Source of the DNA: Stenotrophomonas sp. MMGLT7
Lineage (GTDB): Bacteria; Pseudomonadota; Gammaproteobacteria; Xanthomonadales; Xanthomonadaceae
DNA: 64,000 bases
Direction of reading: 5' to 3'
NCBI RefSeq assembly: GCF_021168555.1
Contig: NZ_JAJOZS010000013.1
Location: 52,788 to 116,787 of the forward strand
Within the stretch, counting starts at the first letter, position 1; each line of letters begins with the position of its first letter. This document shows positions 27,857-37,229 of this stretch, piece after piece. Made by a program: the position numbers and the translations under genes. A model generated the notes under the pieces. It worked only from the letters and a program-made list of their open reading frames with translations, did no database searches and was not told where the DNA came from.

Positions 27857-28630
27857 ATGGAACACCCCTCCACACTCATGCCGTCGCCCGACCCGGTCGC
27901 GCCCGCCCCGCGTCTGAGTGCTTTGCTGTGGCAACCCATCTTCGATCGGCACGGCCAGTTGCATGGCCATGAACACCTGGCACGGCTATCCGGTCGGGAC
28001 AGCACCGAGTCCGCCTTCGCCGCAGCCTCCGCCCAGCAACTTTGGGAAATCTCCTGTGAAGTGCTGGAGAAGGCCTGCCACGCATGCCTGCTGCGCGGCT
28101 GCGCACAGGCGCCGGGCCTGCGCGAGTTCGTCAACATGGAAAAGACCACGCTGGCCGATCCGCGCATTCTGGCGCCGCTGCTGCGGACCCAGGAACTGCT
28201 GGCGCTGCAGGACTGCAGGCTGGTCGTGGAGATCACCGAACGGCCGCTGCGCGACCCGCGCCAGCGGCTTCGCTACATCGAGAACCTCTATCGACTCAAG
28301 CGCCAGGGCATCGTGCTGGCGCTGGACGACTGCGTGCTGCCGCTGCCGCGCGAGCCGGTCGAACTGGCCGAGGAACTGTGCGACTACGTCAAGGTCGACC
28401 TCAGCCAGCTCGGCCTGTCCTCGCTTTCAGAGCACGCCGGCCGCGCCCTGCTGGAAGCGCTGGCCGAGCCGATGCAGCGCTGCATCGACCGCTACCGGGT
28501 GGAGATGATCGCCGAGGTGATCGAGGACCAGTGGCAGTACGAGACCATGCTGGCGCTGCCGTTCTCCTACTTCCAGGGCTACCACCTGCAGCGCCCGCAC
28601 CAGGTATGGCCGGCGCTCCTGCCGCAGTGA
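27857..28630 (+). CDS. Degenerate EAL-domain protein
   Basis: 257-residue single-domain protein with the fold of c-di-GMP phosphodiesterases. The catalytic positions are eroded: the EAL motif is E39-H40-L41 (EHLARL), DDFG is reduced to DDC, and AEGVE reads AEVIE. The EITE motif, the KVDL lysine and the final SYFQGYHLQRP loop remain. Active enzymes need the full metal set, so this protein is more likely a c-di-GMP or protein binder than a hydrolase. ATG 27857 is preferred over the TTG at 27782, which lies inside the operator-like repeat. It is divergent from the XRE regulator. Confidence 0.8.
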   Translation: MEHPSTLMPSPDPVAPAPRLSALLWQPIFDRHGQLHGHEHLARLSGRDSTESAFAAASAQQLWEISCEVLEKACHACLLRGCAQAPGLREFVNMEKTTLADPRILAPLLRTQELLALQDCRLVVEITERPLRDPRQRLRYIENLYRLKRQGIVLALDDCVLPLPREPVELAEELCDYVKVDLSQLGLSSLSEHAGRALLEALAEPMQRCIDRYRVEMIAEVIEDQWQYETMLALPFSYFQGYHLQRPHQVWPALLPQ

Positions 28631-28811
28631 GCGCCGCTCGCCGCTCGCCACTCGCCGCATCCGTCGGCGACCGTGCCGCGACGGCACGTGCCGCCGGCGC
28701 CTCGGGTGTCGCGGCGGGCCGAGGCCTGCGCCCTGTTCGCTGGCCCGATGCAATGACATGGGGCGGGCCCCGGCCCGCCATCCGGCCATCCGCCGGCCCG
28801 CCCCATGCGGA

Positions 28812-30410
28812 TCAGTTGCCCTCCAGCAGCGGCTTGCGCGGCAGCTTCTGGTCGCGCATCGCCGCCTGGTAGACGAACGTGGCGACGATGGCCGCGGCCT
28901 GGCGCAGGTCATCCGGCTCGGCGTGGTCGTAGGTGTCCAGGTGGCTGTGGTGGACGTTGGTGGAGTAGTCCAGCCGGTCCTGCACGAACTGGAAGCCCGG
29001 CAGGCCGACGCGGTCGAAGCTGATGTGGTCGGTGCTGCCGGTGTTGCGGCTGACCACGTCGGTGGCGCCGACGTCGGCGAACGGCGCCAGCCAGGCCCTG
29101 AAGATCGGCACCACCGCCATGTTCTCCTGGGCATAGATGCCGCGGATGCGGCCGGAGCCGTTGTCCAGGTTGAAGTAGGCGGAGAAGCGGTCGTAGTCGC
29201 GCTTGCGCTGCAGCGCCCCGGTCGGCGTGCGCAGCGCGGCCGGCAGCTTGAGCTCGGCCGGATCGGTGGGCGCGGGATAGGCGGCGAAATGCTCGGCCAC
29301 GTATGCCTGCGAACCGACCAGACCCTGTTCCTCGCCGCTCCACAGGGCCACGCGCACGGTCCGCTTCGGCTTGGCGCCGACCGCCTTGAGGATGCGCATG
29401 GCCTCCATCATCACCGCCACGCCGGCGGCGTTGTCGGATGCGCCGGTGCCGGTGTGCCAGGAATCCATGTGCGCGCCCAGCATGACGATCTCGTCGGCCT
29501 TGCCGCTGCCACGGATCTCGGCCACGGTGTTGTAGCCGGGCTGGTCGGCCTGGTCGGTGAAGCGGGCATCGACATTGACCCGCAGCCGCACCGTCTCGTT
29601 CCTCTCCAGCGCCCGCACCAGCGGGTTGTAGTGCTCGGAGATCATCACCAGCTCGGGCACGCCGACCGGCTCGCCGGCCTTGCGCGAGCCGCCGCCGGTG
29701 ACGCGGATGATGCCGTTGTCCCAGCCGCTGATGCCGATGGCCGCCAGCACGCCCTCGTCGGCGAAGAAGCGGCGCGTCGCCTCGCCCAGCTCCTGCCGCT
29801 CGACGAACTCGCGCGTGCGCTTGAGCCGGTCGGCCGCGGTGGCGGGCCTGGGCAGTTCGAAATGGTGCAGGTCGGCCAGGGTGGCCTCGGTATGGCGCCG
29901 CGAATCCGGCTCGGTGGCGCGCTTGTATTCGCGCGCCTCGTCCAGCAGCACGATCTTCCCGCGCAGCTGGCCCTTGTACTTGTCCAGGTCGGCCTTGGTC
30001 TTGATGGCGACCTGCACCAGCTCCCCCTCGACCGGCCCGTTGGTGCCCGGCGTCCATGCCTTGGGCAGTGCGTGCAGCGGCAGCACGCGCGGCCCCAGCA
30101 TCTCCACGCTGGCCGAGTCGAACTCCCAGCCGCGGCCGAAGCCGTCGAACGCCTCGTCGCGCACGTTGACCAGCCCCCACTGCTCGAACTTGCCGCGCGT
30201 CCAGGCATTGGCGCGCGCCATCGCCGGCGAGTTGCTCAGGCGCGGGCCGATCTCCTCGGTGAGGTAGCCGAAGGTGTCCATCACCTGCGAGCGGTGGAAT
30301 GCCTCCTGGCGGATGCGGCTGACCATGTCCAGGTCCACCGGCTCGATCACTTCGGCCTGGGCCAGTGCGGCCACGCCAAGGCACAGGGCCGCCATGCATT
30401 GCTTGATCAC
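28812..30410 (-). CDS. Exported M28-family metallopeptidase
   Basis: 532-residue zinc peptidase. A signal peptide (about 1-19, CLGVAALAQA) directs export. A PA-type insert lies around residues 150-300. The M28 catalytic domain shows VMLGAHMDSWHTGTGASDNAAGVAVMMEA with the first zinc histidine and bridging aspartate, ALWSGEEQGLVGSQAY with the catalytic and metal glutamates, and HHSHLDTYDH for the last ligand. It is similar in layout to plasma glutamate carboxypeptidase-like enzymes that act on dipeptides. The start is GTG 30410, which supplies the lysine of the signal n-region; ATG 30395 would remove it. Confidence 0.87.
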   Translation of the reverse strand: MIKQCMAALCLGVAALAQAEVIEPVDLDMVSRIRQEAFHRSQVMDTFGYLTEEIGPRLSNSPAMARANAWTRGKFEQWGLVNVRDEAFDGFGRGWEFDSASVEMLGPRVLPLHALPKAWTPGTNGPVEGELVQVAIKTKADLDKYKGQLRGKIVLLDEAREYKRATEPDSRRHTEATLADLHHFELPRPATAADRLKRTREFVERQELGEATRRFFADEGVLAAIGISGWDNGIIRVTGGGSRKAGEPVGVPELVMISEHYNPLVRALERNETVRLRVNVDARFTDQADQPGYNTVAEIRGSGKADEIVMLGAHMDSWHTGTGASDNAAGVAVMMEAMRILKAVGAKPKRTVRVALWSGEEQGLVGSQAYVAEHFAAYPAPTDPAELKLPAALRTPTGALQRKRDYDRFSAYFNLDNGSGRIRGIYAQENMAVVPIFRAWLAPFADVGATDVVSRNTGSTDHISFDRVGLPGFQFVQDRLDYSTNVHHSHLDTYDHAEPDDLRQAAAIVATFVYQAAMRDQKLPRKPLLEGN

Positions 30411-30551
30411 GTTTCGTGTCCCCCGGGAGCGATGTGGACTGCCGAGTCTAGCCGGCCAGGCGCGGCCACCGACCGGGCCATCGGTCATGGGAGCATCGCA
30501 TGCATGCCGGTTTCGCCGCCCTTGGCATGCTTCGGTGGCCGCCGATACCCG

Positions 30552-31016
30552 TCACGACCGGCCGCGAGGCAGCCGCCCAGGACAGCCTGTCCATTCGCAC
30601 AGCAACAGCGCCGGCCGCGGCCATACGCACAGCCGCAGCCGTTGCATGAGTTCGACCGTTTCGAAGCCGGTTTCGCCCGTCGGCAACATCCGCCAGCGGG
30701 CATAGCGCCAGCGTGGCGCCCGCCCTGCTCCCGCCGCTTCGCAGGCGTGGTCCAGGAACGGCAGCCCGCGCTGCGCCAGCTGCGCGGCCGTGGAAGCATC
30801 GAGCCGGAGCCACAACTGGCCGTTGCCGCCGGCCAGCGGCAACGCCGACAGCACGGTCGCGGCCTGCACGGGGGCGTCGGTTTCCAGCACCGCCAGCCCG
30901 CAGGTACGCAACGCCGGCGGCAACAATGCCCGAGCCCGATGGTGCAGCAGCCGGCGCAGGCGCGGCAGGCGTCCACCTGCCGCGCCAGCATCAGCGCAGG
31001 CCGTTGCCCAGTTCAT
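30552..31016 (-). CDS. Uncharacterised protein overlapping the end of creD
   Basis: 154-residue reading frame beginning 26 bases inside the end of creD. The central part (LAVLETDAPVQAATVLSALPLAGGNGQLWLRLDASTAAQLAQRGLPFLDH) has the balanced composition of a real protein, unlike the arginine-rich shadows around it, and the C-terminal part continues with ETVELMQRLRLCVWPRPALLLCEW. I do not recognise a family. The overlap suggests translational coupling to creD. It could instead be a decaying gene. Confidence 0.4.
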   Translation of the reverse strand: MNWATACADAGAAGGRLPRLRRLLHHRARALLPPALRTCGLAVLETDAPVQAATVLSALPLAGGNGQLWLRLDASTAAQLAQRGLPFLDHACEAAGAGRAPRWRYARWRMLPTGETGFETVELMQRLRLCVWPRPALLLCEWTGCPGRLPRGRS

Positions 31017-32313
31017 ACCAGTCCAGCTTGCGGGTGACCCACATGATCGTGGCGAGGATGCCGAACAGCAGCAGCGAGCCCATCAGCAGCGCGTTGTCCT
31101 CCGACACCAGCAGGCTGTACAGCACGCCATACAGTGCGGTGAGCATCGTGGCGAAGCCGCCCGCCCTCCCCCAGCTGCGCAGCACGCCGGACAGATAGAA
31201 GAACTGCAACCCGATGCAGGCCGCCGCCGACGCCACGTACGCCTGCCAGAACGCGATGTGCTCGGACAGGCTGAGCAGCAGCAGGAAGAAGATCGCCAGC
31301 GCAAGCCCGACCAGCAGGTATTGCAGCGGATGGATCGGCAGCCGCTTGATCAGCTCGAACAGCGCGAAGCCGACGAAGGTCAGCACAACGAACAGGATGC
31401 CGTACTTGCTGGCGCGATCGGCCTGGGTATAGACGTCCACCGGATCGACCAGGTCCACGCGCAGCGTATCCAGATCGTTGCCGCGCGTGCCGCGCAGCTG
31501 GCCCTGTGCGCCGGTGGCCAGCGCCGGCAGCGACCAGTGGGCGCTGAAGCCGTTGCTATCGACGCTGCGCTCGTTGGGCAGGAAGCGCCCGCCGAACAAC
31601 GGATGCGGCCACGCCGAATGCAGCGCGACGTCGTTGTCGTCGCCGATCGGCACCACCGACAGCGCGCGGGTGCCGTCGAGCACGAACTGCATCTCCACCC
31701 GGCCCAGCCTGCCCAGCGAGCCTTGCCGGGGGTCGGCCAGCGCCGGCAACTGCGCGCTGATGCCCGGCGACAGCCGCGCCAGCGCGTGCGTCCCGGCCTG
31801 CAGCGGCAGCGCCTTGCCATCGGCGCGCAGGCTGGGCGTGCCGACCAGCCCGCGCACATCGGAGATTCCCACGGCCAGGTAGGGCCGGCCATAGGTCCGG
31901 CCCGGCACGGCCGGATAAGGCAGTTCATCGAACTCGGCCCTGACCCGCGCATGCCAGCTGTAGACCTGCACCCGGAACAACCCGATCCGCCGCTGCGACG
32001 GCTTCAGTTCGCCGCCGATGCTCAGCCGCGAAGGTGTCTGCTGCAGCCAGCCGCTGCGCTGCCGGCGTTCGCGCCGGGGCCGGCCGCCCTCGCCGGCGAC
32101 CTCGACCTCGGCATCCTCGCTCCAGGGGATGTAGCGCACCGGTGCGATGAAGCGCTGCTCGCCGGCCTTGCCCTCGGACACGCGCTGCACCGCCTGGTCG
32201 CGGTAGCGCTCGCGGTCGTGCACGGTGCCGCGGATCATCGCCAGCGGGATCAACAGCAACAGCACCAGCCCGCCGATGGTGGCGAACCGCAACAGCAGTT
32301 TCAGGGATGTCAT
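30991..32313 (-). CDS. creD: Inner membrane protein CreD
   Basis: 440-residue inner-membrane protein of the CreD family, controlled by CreBC in enterobacteria and linked there to envelope integrity and beta-lactam responses. One helix at residues 8-27 is followed by a large periplasmic domain (about 30-300) and five helices at the C-terminus, with RASKYGILFVVLTFVGFALFELIKRLPIHPLQYLLVGLALAIFFLLLLSLSEHI, a strongly conserved family block. It lies 120 bases after creC and has a cre-tag-like site in that gap. An overlapping downstream frame may be cotranscribed. Confidence 0.93.
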   Translation of the reverse strand: MTSLKLLLRFATIGGLVLLLLIPLAMIRGTVHDRERYRDQAVQRVSEGKAGEQRFIAPVRYIPWSEDAEVEVAGEGGRPRRERRQRSGWLQQTPSRLSIGGELKPSQRRIGLFRVQVYSWHARVRAEFDELPYPAVPGRTYGRPYLAVGISDVRGLVGTPSLRADGKALPLQAGTHALARLSPGISAQLPALADPRQGSLGRLGRVEMQFVLDGTRALSVVPIGDDNDVALHSAWPHPLFGGRFLPNERSVDSNGFSAHWSLPALATGAQGQLRGTRGNDLDTLRVDLVDPVDVYTQADRASKYGILFVVLTFVGFALFELIKRLPIHPLQYLLVGLALAIFFLLLLSLSEHIAFWQAYVASAAACIGLQFFYLSGVLRSWGRAGGFATMLTALYGVLYSLLVSEDNALLMGSLLLFGILATIMWVTRKLDWYELGNGLR

Positions 32314-32379
32314 CGGACGTCCTCGTCATGGGGAGGACGCCAGGGTGGGACCGGCCGGTGTGGGAAGTTTGTGGCGAAT

Positions 32380-32395
32380 TTGAAGCGAGCGTGAA
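32380..32395 (-). promoter_or_regulatory. cre-tag-like CreB binding site before creD
   Basis: Read on the minus strand the site is TTCAC-N6-TTCAA, one base from the E. coli CreB consensus TTCAC-N6-TTCAC with the exact six-base spacer. It lies 67 bases upstream of creD in the creC-creD gap, where CreB is expected to act. Confidence 0.6.
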
Positions 32396-32433
32396 GTCGC
32401 TCCCGCCGCCGCGGCCTGGAGCAGCCGCGGGCC

Positions 32434-33879
32434 TCATGCCAGTGGCAGCGACAACACCGCCAGCGCCCCGCCGCCCTCGCGATTGGCCAAGCTCGCCTCG
32501 CCACCATGCAGCCGCGCCACCTCGCGCACGAACGGCAGCCCCAGTCCCGAACTGCGCTGCCCGCTGCCCGGCCGCGCCAGCGAATAGAACCGCTCGAACA
32601 CCCGTTCCTGCGCGTAATCCGGGATCCCGGTACCCCGATCGGCCACCTCCAGGCCCACGCGTCCGTCCGCGCTCGCCGCCCGCAGCAGCACGACCGCAGC
32701 GGCCGGCGAGAACGCGATCGCGTTCTCCAGCAGGTTGCACAGCGCCTGCCGCAGCAGGAACGGATCGCCCCGCACCGCCTGCCCGGCAGTCACCGCGTCC
32801 GCTTCGACCCGCAGCACGATGCCCGCGCCCTCCGCGCGCGCCGACATCGCCGCGGCCGCATCGCGCAGCAGCACGTCCACCGGGATGCGTTCGCGCTTCT
32901 GCAGCCAGCCGTGCTGCTCCACCTCGGCCAGCGCCAGCAGCTTGTCGATGGTCTCGGTCAGCCGCTGCTGCTGGCTGCGGATGCTGGCCAGGAAGCGCTG
33001 CCGGTCGGCCTCCGGCAACGGCTCGGACAGCAATTCGGCAGCACCACGGATCGCCGCCAGCGGACTCTTCATCTCGTGGGTCAGCGACTGCACGTACTGC
33101 TCCACGTAGGCCTTGCCCTCAAGCTTGCGCCGCATCGTCTCCAGCGCCTGACCCAGGTCGCCGATCTCGTCGCGCCGCGGCGGCGGCGGCGGCACCGGCT
33201 CGCCACTGCTGACCGCCTGCGCATAACGGTTGAGCCGGCCGATGCCACGCATCAGCCACCAGGTCATGAGGATGCCGATCAGGGCGGAAATACCGATCAG
33301 CCAGCCGCCGCGCCGCAGGATGCTGCGCTGACTGGCGGCGATGAACGGCTCGATGCTTCGGTTGGGCTGGGCCAGGGTCAGCACGCCGATCAGGGTGCGG
33401 CCGTCGTCCGGGGCGAAGATGGGTGCCGCCACGTGCATCACACTGTAGCTGGCGTCGTCGGGCGACTCCGGGCTGGAGCGTGCCCCGTATTCGCCGCGCA
33501 GGGTGCGGTAGACGTCGTTCCAGCGCGAGTTGTCGCGCCCCAGATCGCGTCCCTGCGAGTCGTAGACCACCACGCCGCGGGCATCGGTGACGGTGATGCG
33601 GTAGTCGACACTGTGCTTGGGGAAGCGCCAGACCCGGGCATTGGGGTCGCGCCGCTCGGCCTTGTCCAGGTTGTGCGCGAACGCGCCGCTGTCGATGCGC
33701 CCGGCCGCCAGGTCGGCCGCGGCCATCTCCGCCAGCACGTTGGCCGCATCCACCAGCGTGGACTCCATCGCCTGGCGCACGCCCGGCTTGACCTCCTCGA
33801 CGAACACCCGCATCACGAAGAACGCCGCGATGCCGACGATCAGGAAGAACCCCAGGAACAGCTTCAGCCCCAGGCGCAT
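32434..33879 (-). CDS. creC: Sensor histidine kinase CreC
   Basis: 481-residue membrane kinase. Helix 1 (about residues 5-25) and helix 2 (about 193-211) bracket a periplasmic sensor domain. A HAMP linker follows, then H268 in QSLTHEMKSPLAAIRGAAELL, a CreC-typical H-box. The ATPase domain has NLLENAIAFSP, DRGTGIP and GLGLPFVREVARLHGG. It should phosphorylate CreB. The start codon lies one base after the creB stop (TGAG-ATG), so the pair is translationally coupled. Confidence 0.92.
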   Translation of the reverse strand: MRLGLKLFLGFFLIVGIAAFFVMRVFVEEVKPGVRQAMESTLVDAANVLAEMAAADLAAGRIDSGAFAHNLDKAERRDPNARVWRFPKHSVDYRITVTDARGVVVYDSQGRDLGRDNSRWNDVYRTLRGEYGARSSPESPDDASYSVMHVAAPIFAPDDGRTLIGVLTLAQPNRSIEPFIAASQRSILRRGGWLIGISALIGILMTWWLMRGIGRLNRYAQAVSSGEPVPPPPPRRDEIGDLGQALETMRRKLEGKAYVEQYVQSLTHEMKSPLAAIRGAAELLSEPLPEADRQRFLASIRSQQQRLTETIDKLLALAEVEQHGWLQKRERIPVDVLLRDAAAAMSARAEGAGIVLRVEADAVTAGQAVRGDPFLLRQALCNLLENAIAFSPAAAVVLLRAASADGRVGLEVADRGTGIPDYAQERVFERFYSLARPGSGQRSSGLGLPFVREVARLHGGEASLANREGGGALAVLSLPLA

Positions 33880-33880
33880 C

Positions 33881-34567
33881 TCATTCTTCCAGCGCGTAGC
33901 CGAGACCGCGGTGGGTACGGATGGCGTCGGGCCTGGCGCCGGCCTCGCGCAGCTTGGCTCGCAGCGTCTTGACGTGCGTATCCACCGTGCGGTCGGCACT
34001 GTCGGCATCGCTGTCCCAGCCGCGGTCCATCAGCTGCGCGCGGCTGAGGATCGCACCTGGGCGCTGCAGCAGCGCGGCCAGCACCGCGTACTCGTAGCGA
34101 GTGAGCGCCAGTGGCACGTCGCGGTAGCGGATGCGGCGGCCCTCGCGGTCGATGGCGAAAGCGCCGTGCCGCGTCCAGCCATCCTCCGCCGCCGACGCCC
34201 CGGCACGACGCAGACGCGCCCGTATCCGTGCCACCAGCTCGCGCGGGGAGAATGGCTTGGCCATGTAATCGTCCGCCCCCAGCTCCAGCCCGAGCACGCA
34301 GTCGATCTCGTCATTGCGCGCGGTAAGGAAGATCACCGGCACCTGGCTGAAGCCGCGCAGTTCGCGGCAGACCTCGAAACCGCTGATGTCCGGCAAGCCC
34401 ACGTCCAGCACCACCACGTCGCAGCCAGCCTCGCGCAACCGTTGCAGTGCCTGCCGACCCAGCAGGCAATGCTCGGCGGCATAGCCCTCGCTGCGCAGGG
34501 CGTAGAGCACGGTGTCGGCAATGGCGGTTTCGTCCTCGACGACGAGGATGCGGGCAGCAGCGGTCAT
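33881..34567 (-). CDS. creB: Response regulator CreB
   Basis: 228-residue OmpR-type regulator: receiver with phosphoacceptor D55 in VVVLDVGLPDISGFEVCRELR, conserved lysine in MAKPFSPREL, and a winged helix containing LTRYEYAVLAALLQRPGAILSRAQLMDRGW and a final HRGLGYALEE. The sequence around the phosphorylation site and the order creB-creC-creD identify it. An ATG at 34579 would add four residues. The adjacent LacI-type gene ends 62 bases away on the same strand. Confidence 0.92.
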   Translation of the reverse strand: MTAAARILVVEDETAIADTVLYALRSEGYAAEHCLLGRQALQRLREAGCDVVVLDVGLPDISGFEVCRELRGFSQVPVIFLTARNDEIDCVLGLELGADDYMAKPFSPRELVARIRARLRRAGASAAEDGWTRHGAFAIDREGRRIRYRDVPLALTRYEYAVLAALLQRPGAILSRAQLMDRGWDSDADSADRTVDTHVKTLRAKLREAGARPDAIRTHRGLGYALEE

Positions 34568-34629
34568 GCCCCGCAGCATAGCCTCACGCCCGCTCACCGC
34601 ACACCGGAGCGGGCCGGTAGCCAGGCATG

Positions 34630-35685
34630 TCAGGCGCTCAGCTCGTCCCGGGACACGTTCTCGGGGGTGACCACGCGGAAACGGATCGGCCGCGGCGGCG
34701 GCACGCGCTCCAGTTCGCCGCAGGCGCGCAGCAGATGGTTCAGCCCCTCCAGCGCCTGCGCTTCCGGGTCCTGGTCGATCACCGCCGCCACGTAGCCCTT
34801 GGCCATCAGCTCGGCGTTGCCGAAGGTCGCCTCGTGGGTGACCCACACCGGGGCGTCCGCCGGCGCCAGGTGGCGCAGCGCCTGGTAGATGCCGTCGTTG
34901 CCCACCCCGGTGTTGTAGATCGCCACGATGTCGGAGTGCTGCTCCAGCGCCGCCTGCATCTGCGCCTGCGCCAGGGCGTCGTCGTCATGGTGCGCGGAGG
35001 GCGCGTACGCCTGCAGCGCGGGAAAACGCTCGCCCAGGGTCTTGCGGAATCCGGCCACGCGCTCGGAGTGGTCGCGGAACTCCATCGACATCACCGGCAG
35101 CCACACCTTGCCCGGGCGCCGCACGAAGCGGCCGATCAGGTAGGCGGCGGTACGGCCGGCCATCGCGTTGTCGATGCCGACGTACGGATGCGGGCCGATC
35201 TCGCCGACATCGCCGGTGATGGTCACCACCGGCGTGCCCTCGGCCTGCACGCGGCGCAGGCAGGCGCGGATGCGCTCCACGTCGCGCACCATGGCCAGCA
35301 GGCCGGCGCGCCGGTACGGCGGCCGCAGCAGGAAGTTGCGCAGCGCGACCTCCTCGCCCTCGCGCCAGAACGTGCGGTGGATCGAGACGTGCGGCCCGAT
35401 CGCCTGCGCGTAGGCCTGGATCGCGCGGTCCAGGCGCTGGAAGTGCGGCATGCCGGTGCCGGGCAGCACCACGTCGAAATGCAGCACGCCGTGGTGCAGG
35501 CCCGGCAGCACGCGCCGGACGTCGAGGCCGCGCGCGGCCTCGATCACCCGCCGCCGCAACGCATCGGAGACGCTGCCGCGTTCGTTGAGCACGCGATCGA
35601 CGGTGCTGGCGCTGACGCCCGCTGCGGCGGCGATCTCGGGGATGCGCGGCGAACGGCGGGATCTGGTGGGAGGCGAAGGAGACAT
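34630..35685 (-). CDS. LacI-family transcriptional regulator
   Basis: 351-residue regulator. The N-terminal helix-turn-helix is IPEIAAAAGVSASTVDRVLNERGSVSDALRRRVIEAA, with TVDRVLN in place of the commoner TVSRVLN. The rest is a periplasmic-binding-protein-like sugar-sensing domain (GVLHFDVVLPG, YVGIDNAMAGRTAAYLIGRF, DIVAIYNTGVGNDGIYQAL). It lies 73 bases after oprB on the same strand, and gcd is upstream of that, so it probably controls sugar uptake and oxidation. ATG 35685 is used; the inducer is unknown but a sugar is likely. Confidence 0.87.
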   Translation of the reverse strand: MSPSPPTRSRRSPRIPEIAAAAGVSASTVDRVLNERGSVSDALRRRVIEAARGLDVRRVLPGLHHGVLHFDVVLPGTGMPHFQRLDRAIQAYAQAIGPHVSIHRTFWREGEEVALRNFLLRPPYRRAGLLAMVRDVERIRACLRRVQAEGTPVVTITGDVGEIGPHPYVGIDNAMAGRTAAYLIGRFVRRPGKVWLPVMSMEFRDHSERVAGFRKTLGERFPALQAYAPSAHHDDDALAQAQMQAALEQHSDIVAIYNTGVGNDGIYQALRHLAPADAPVWVTHEATFGNAELMAKGYVAAVIDQDPEAQALEGLNHLLRACGELERVPPPRPIRFRVVTPENVSRDELSA

Positions 35686-35758
35686 GCTGGTGACGGACGC
35701 AACGATCAAGCCGCGGAAGCAGGCGCCATGCTAGCGCGCCGGGCGCGGCGCAACCGCT

Positions 35759-37060
35759 TCAGAACACGACGCTGCTTTTCACTCCCAGCACCACCGCGTC
35801 GCGGCGGCTGGCTTCGCCGCCCGGGTCGGCGATGTACTGGATGCTGGGACGCAGGGAGACGGACGGCAGCGGCTGCCACTGGTAAAAGGCCTCGACCACC
35901 TTCTCGGCACCGCCCGCCGGCACCTGGCGGTCGTCGGGATGGAACTGGTTCCACAGCCGCGCGCGGTCGCTGTAGCGATCGCTGACCGAGGTGATGCCGG
36001 CCATCACCCCGGCGCTGTCGGCCACGTGCCAGGGCAGGCCCTGGTAGAACACGCCAGCGACCGCCTGGGCGTCGTAGCGAGCGGTGCGGCTGTCGGCCCG
36101 GGTCAGGTTGACGAAGCCATGCAGGCCGGTGCCGTCGGCGCCGCCGGTCAGCTGCTGCTTGAGCGACAGGTAGGCGCCGCGGCTGCGGTCGCGGTGCAGC
36201 GCCTGGCCACCGGCACTGCCCAGCGACAGCCCGTCGCTGTTGAGATACAGATCGTCGCCGCCCGCGCTGGAGACCCACGCGCCCAGGCGGTAGTGGCCGG
36301 CCAGCCAGGCCAGGCGCGGGGTCCAGCCGAACTCCACCGGCACCAGCGCGCCGTCGGTACCGGGGTTGGTGATCTTCCAGCCGTTGTCGCGGGCCCAGTC
36401 GTCGTCGACGTAGCGGGCGCCGACCTGGTAGACGCCGGCCTTCAGGTAGGTGTCGGCCGACAGGACCACCTGCGCGCGCAGGCCCCAGCTGCCGATCGGC
36501 CAGTTGTACCAGTAGCGGCCTTCCATGTTGCCGGGCGTGGATCCGCACGCGGTGGTGTTGAGGAAGTGGCACTCGTCGTAGCCGAAGTCCGAGCCCACCG
36601 GCATCTTGCCCGCACGCAGCGACACGCGGCCATCGGCGAAGTCCTGCTCGAGGTAGAAGTCGGTCAGCCACCAGGTCTGGCCGCGGCCGTAGATCTCGTG
36701 CGCGTTCATCGCCACCCCGATGCCGGCCTCGTCGGCGACGTTCTTGCCGTAGCGCTTGTCGACGGTGACCTGGAAGCGGGCGCCATGCCAGTTCCACAAC
36801 CTGTCCAGGTCCAGGGTGGTGCCGAGCACGAACTGGCCGGCGCTGCGCGTCAACGAGCGCTCGCCGCCGGTGCTGTTGTGCGCGGTCTCGTTGGTCCAGG
36901 CCAGCTGGAAATCGACGCCGGACTCGTGCAGGCGCGTGCGCGCGCCGTCCCAGTCGCCCAGCAGCCAGGCGGAGGCGCCGGCGTCGGCCGCCTGCGCGGC
37001 CGGCGGCAGGATGCCGGCACCCAGCAGGACGCCGGCCAGCGGAAGGATTCGGATGTTCAT
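35759..37060 (-). CDS. oprB: Carbohydrate-selective porin OprB
   Basis: 433-residue outer-membrane porin for glucose and related sugars. A signal peptide (about 1-24, ILPPAAQA) leads to a 16-strand barrel beginning LLGDWDGARTRLHESGVDFQLAWTNETAHN, a family hallmark, with KMPVGSDFGYDECHFLNTTACG in the middle and a final VVLGVKSSVVF with the terminal phenylalanine. It stands between gcd and the LacI-type gene on the same strand, which fits a role in bringing glucose to the periplasmic dehydrogenase. Confidence 0.92.
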   Translation of the reverse strand: MNIRILPLAGVLLGAGILPPAAQAADAGASAWLLGDWDGARTRLHESGVDFQLAWTNETAHNSTGGERSLTRSAGQFVLGTTLDLDRLWNWHGARFQVTVDKRYGKNVADEAGIGVAMNAHEIYGRGQTWWLTDFYLEQDFADGRVSLRAGKMPVGSDFGYDECHFLNTTACGSTPGNMEGRYWYNWPIGSWGLRAQVVLSADTYLKAGVYQVGARYVDDDWARDNGWKITNPGTDGALVPVEFGWTPRLAWLAGHYRLGAWVSSAGGDDLYLNSDGLSLGSAGGQALHRDRSRGAYLSLKQQLTGGADGTGLHGFVNLTRADSRTARYDAQAVAGVFYQGLPWHVADSAGVMAGITSVSDRYSDRARLWNQFHPDDRQVPAGGAEKVVEAFYQWQPLPSVSLRPSIQYIADPGGEASRRDAVVLGVKSSVVF

Positions 37061-37229
37061 GCAAGCGTTTCTGTCGTAGGGGTCGGCGGCGGGCCGACCG
37101 TGCGAGAAGAAGGCCCTGGCGGATTGCCGGACCGCCTCGACCGCCGGCAGGCCCACGCGGCCGATGCGCGTGATGTCCGCGGGACGTGGCCGCGATCCGC
37201 GGATTCCCGGGTAGTCCATGAGGAACCGG

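Noticed and set aside
34568..34629. CTCAC-N5-CTCAC as a cre tag before creB
   Set aside because: The spacing is five bases rather than six, both half-sites carry a mismatch and it lies in the wrong orientation for creB.
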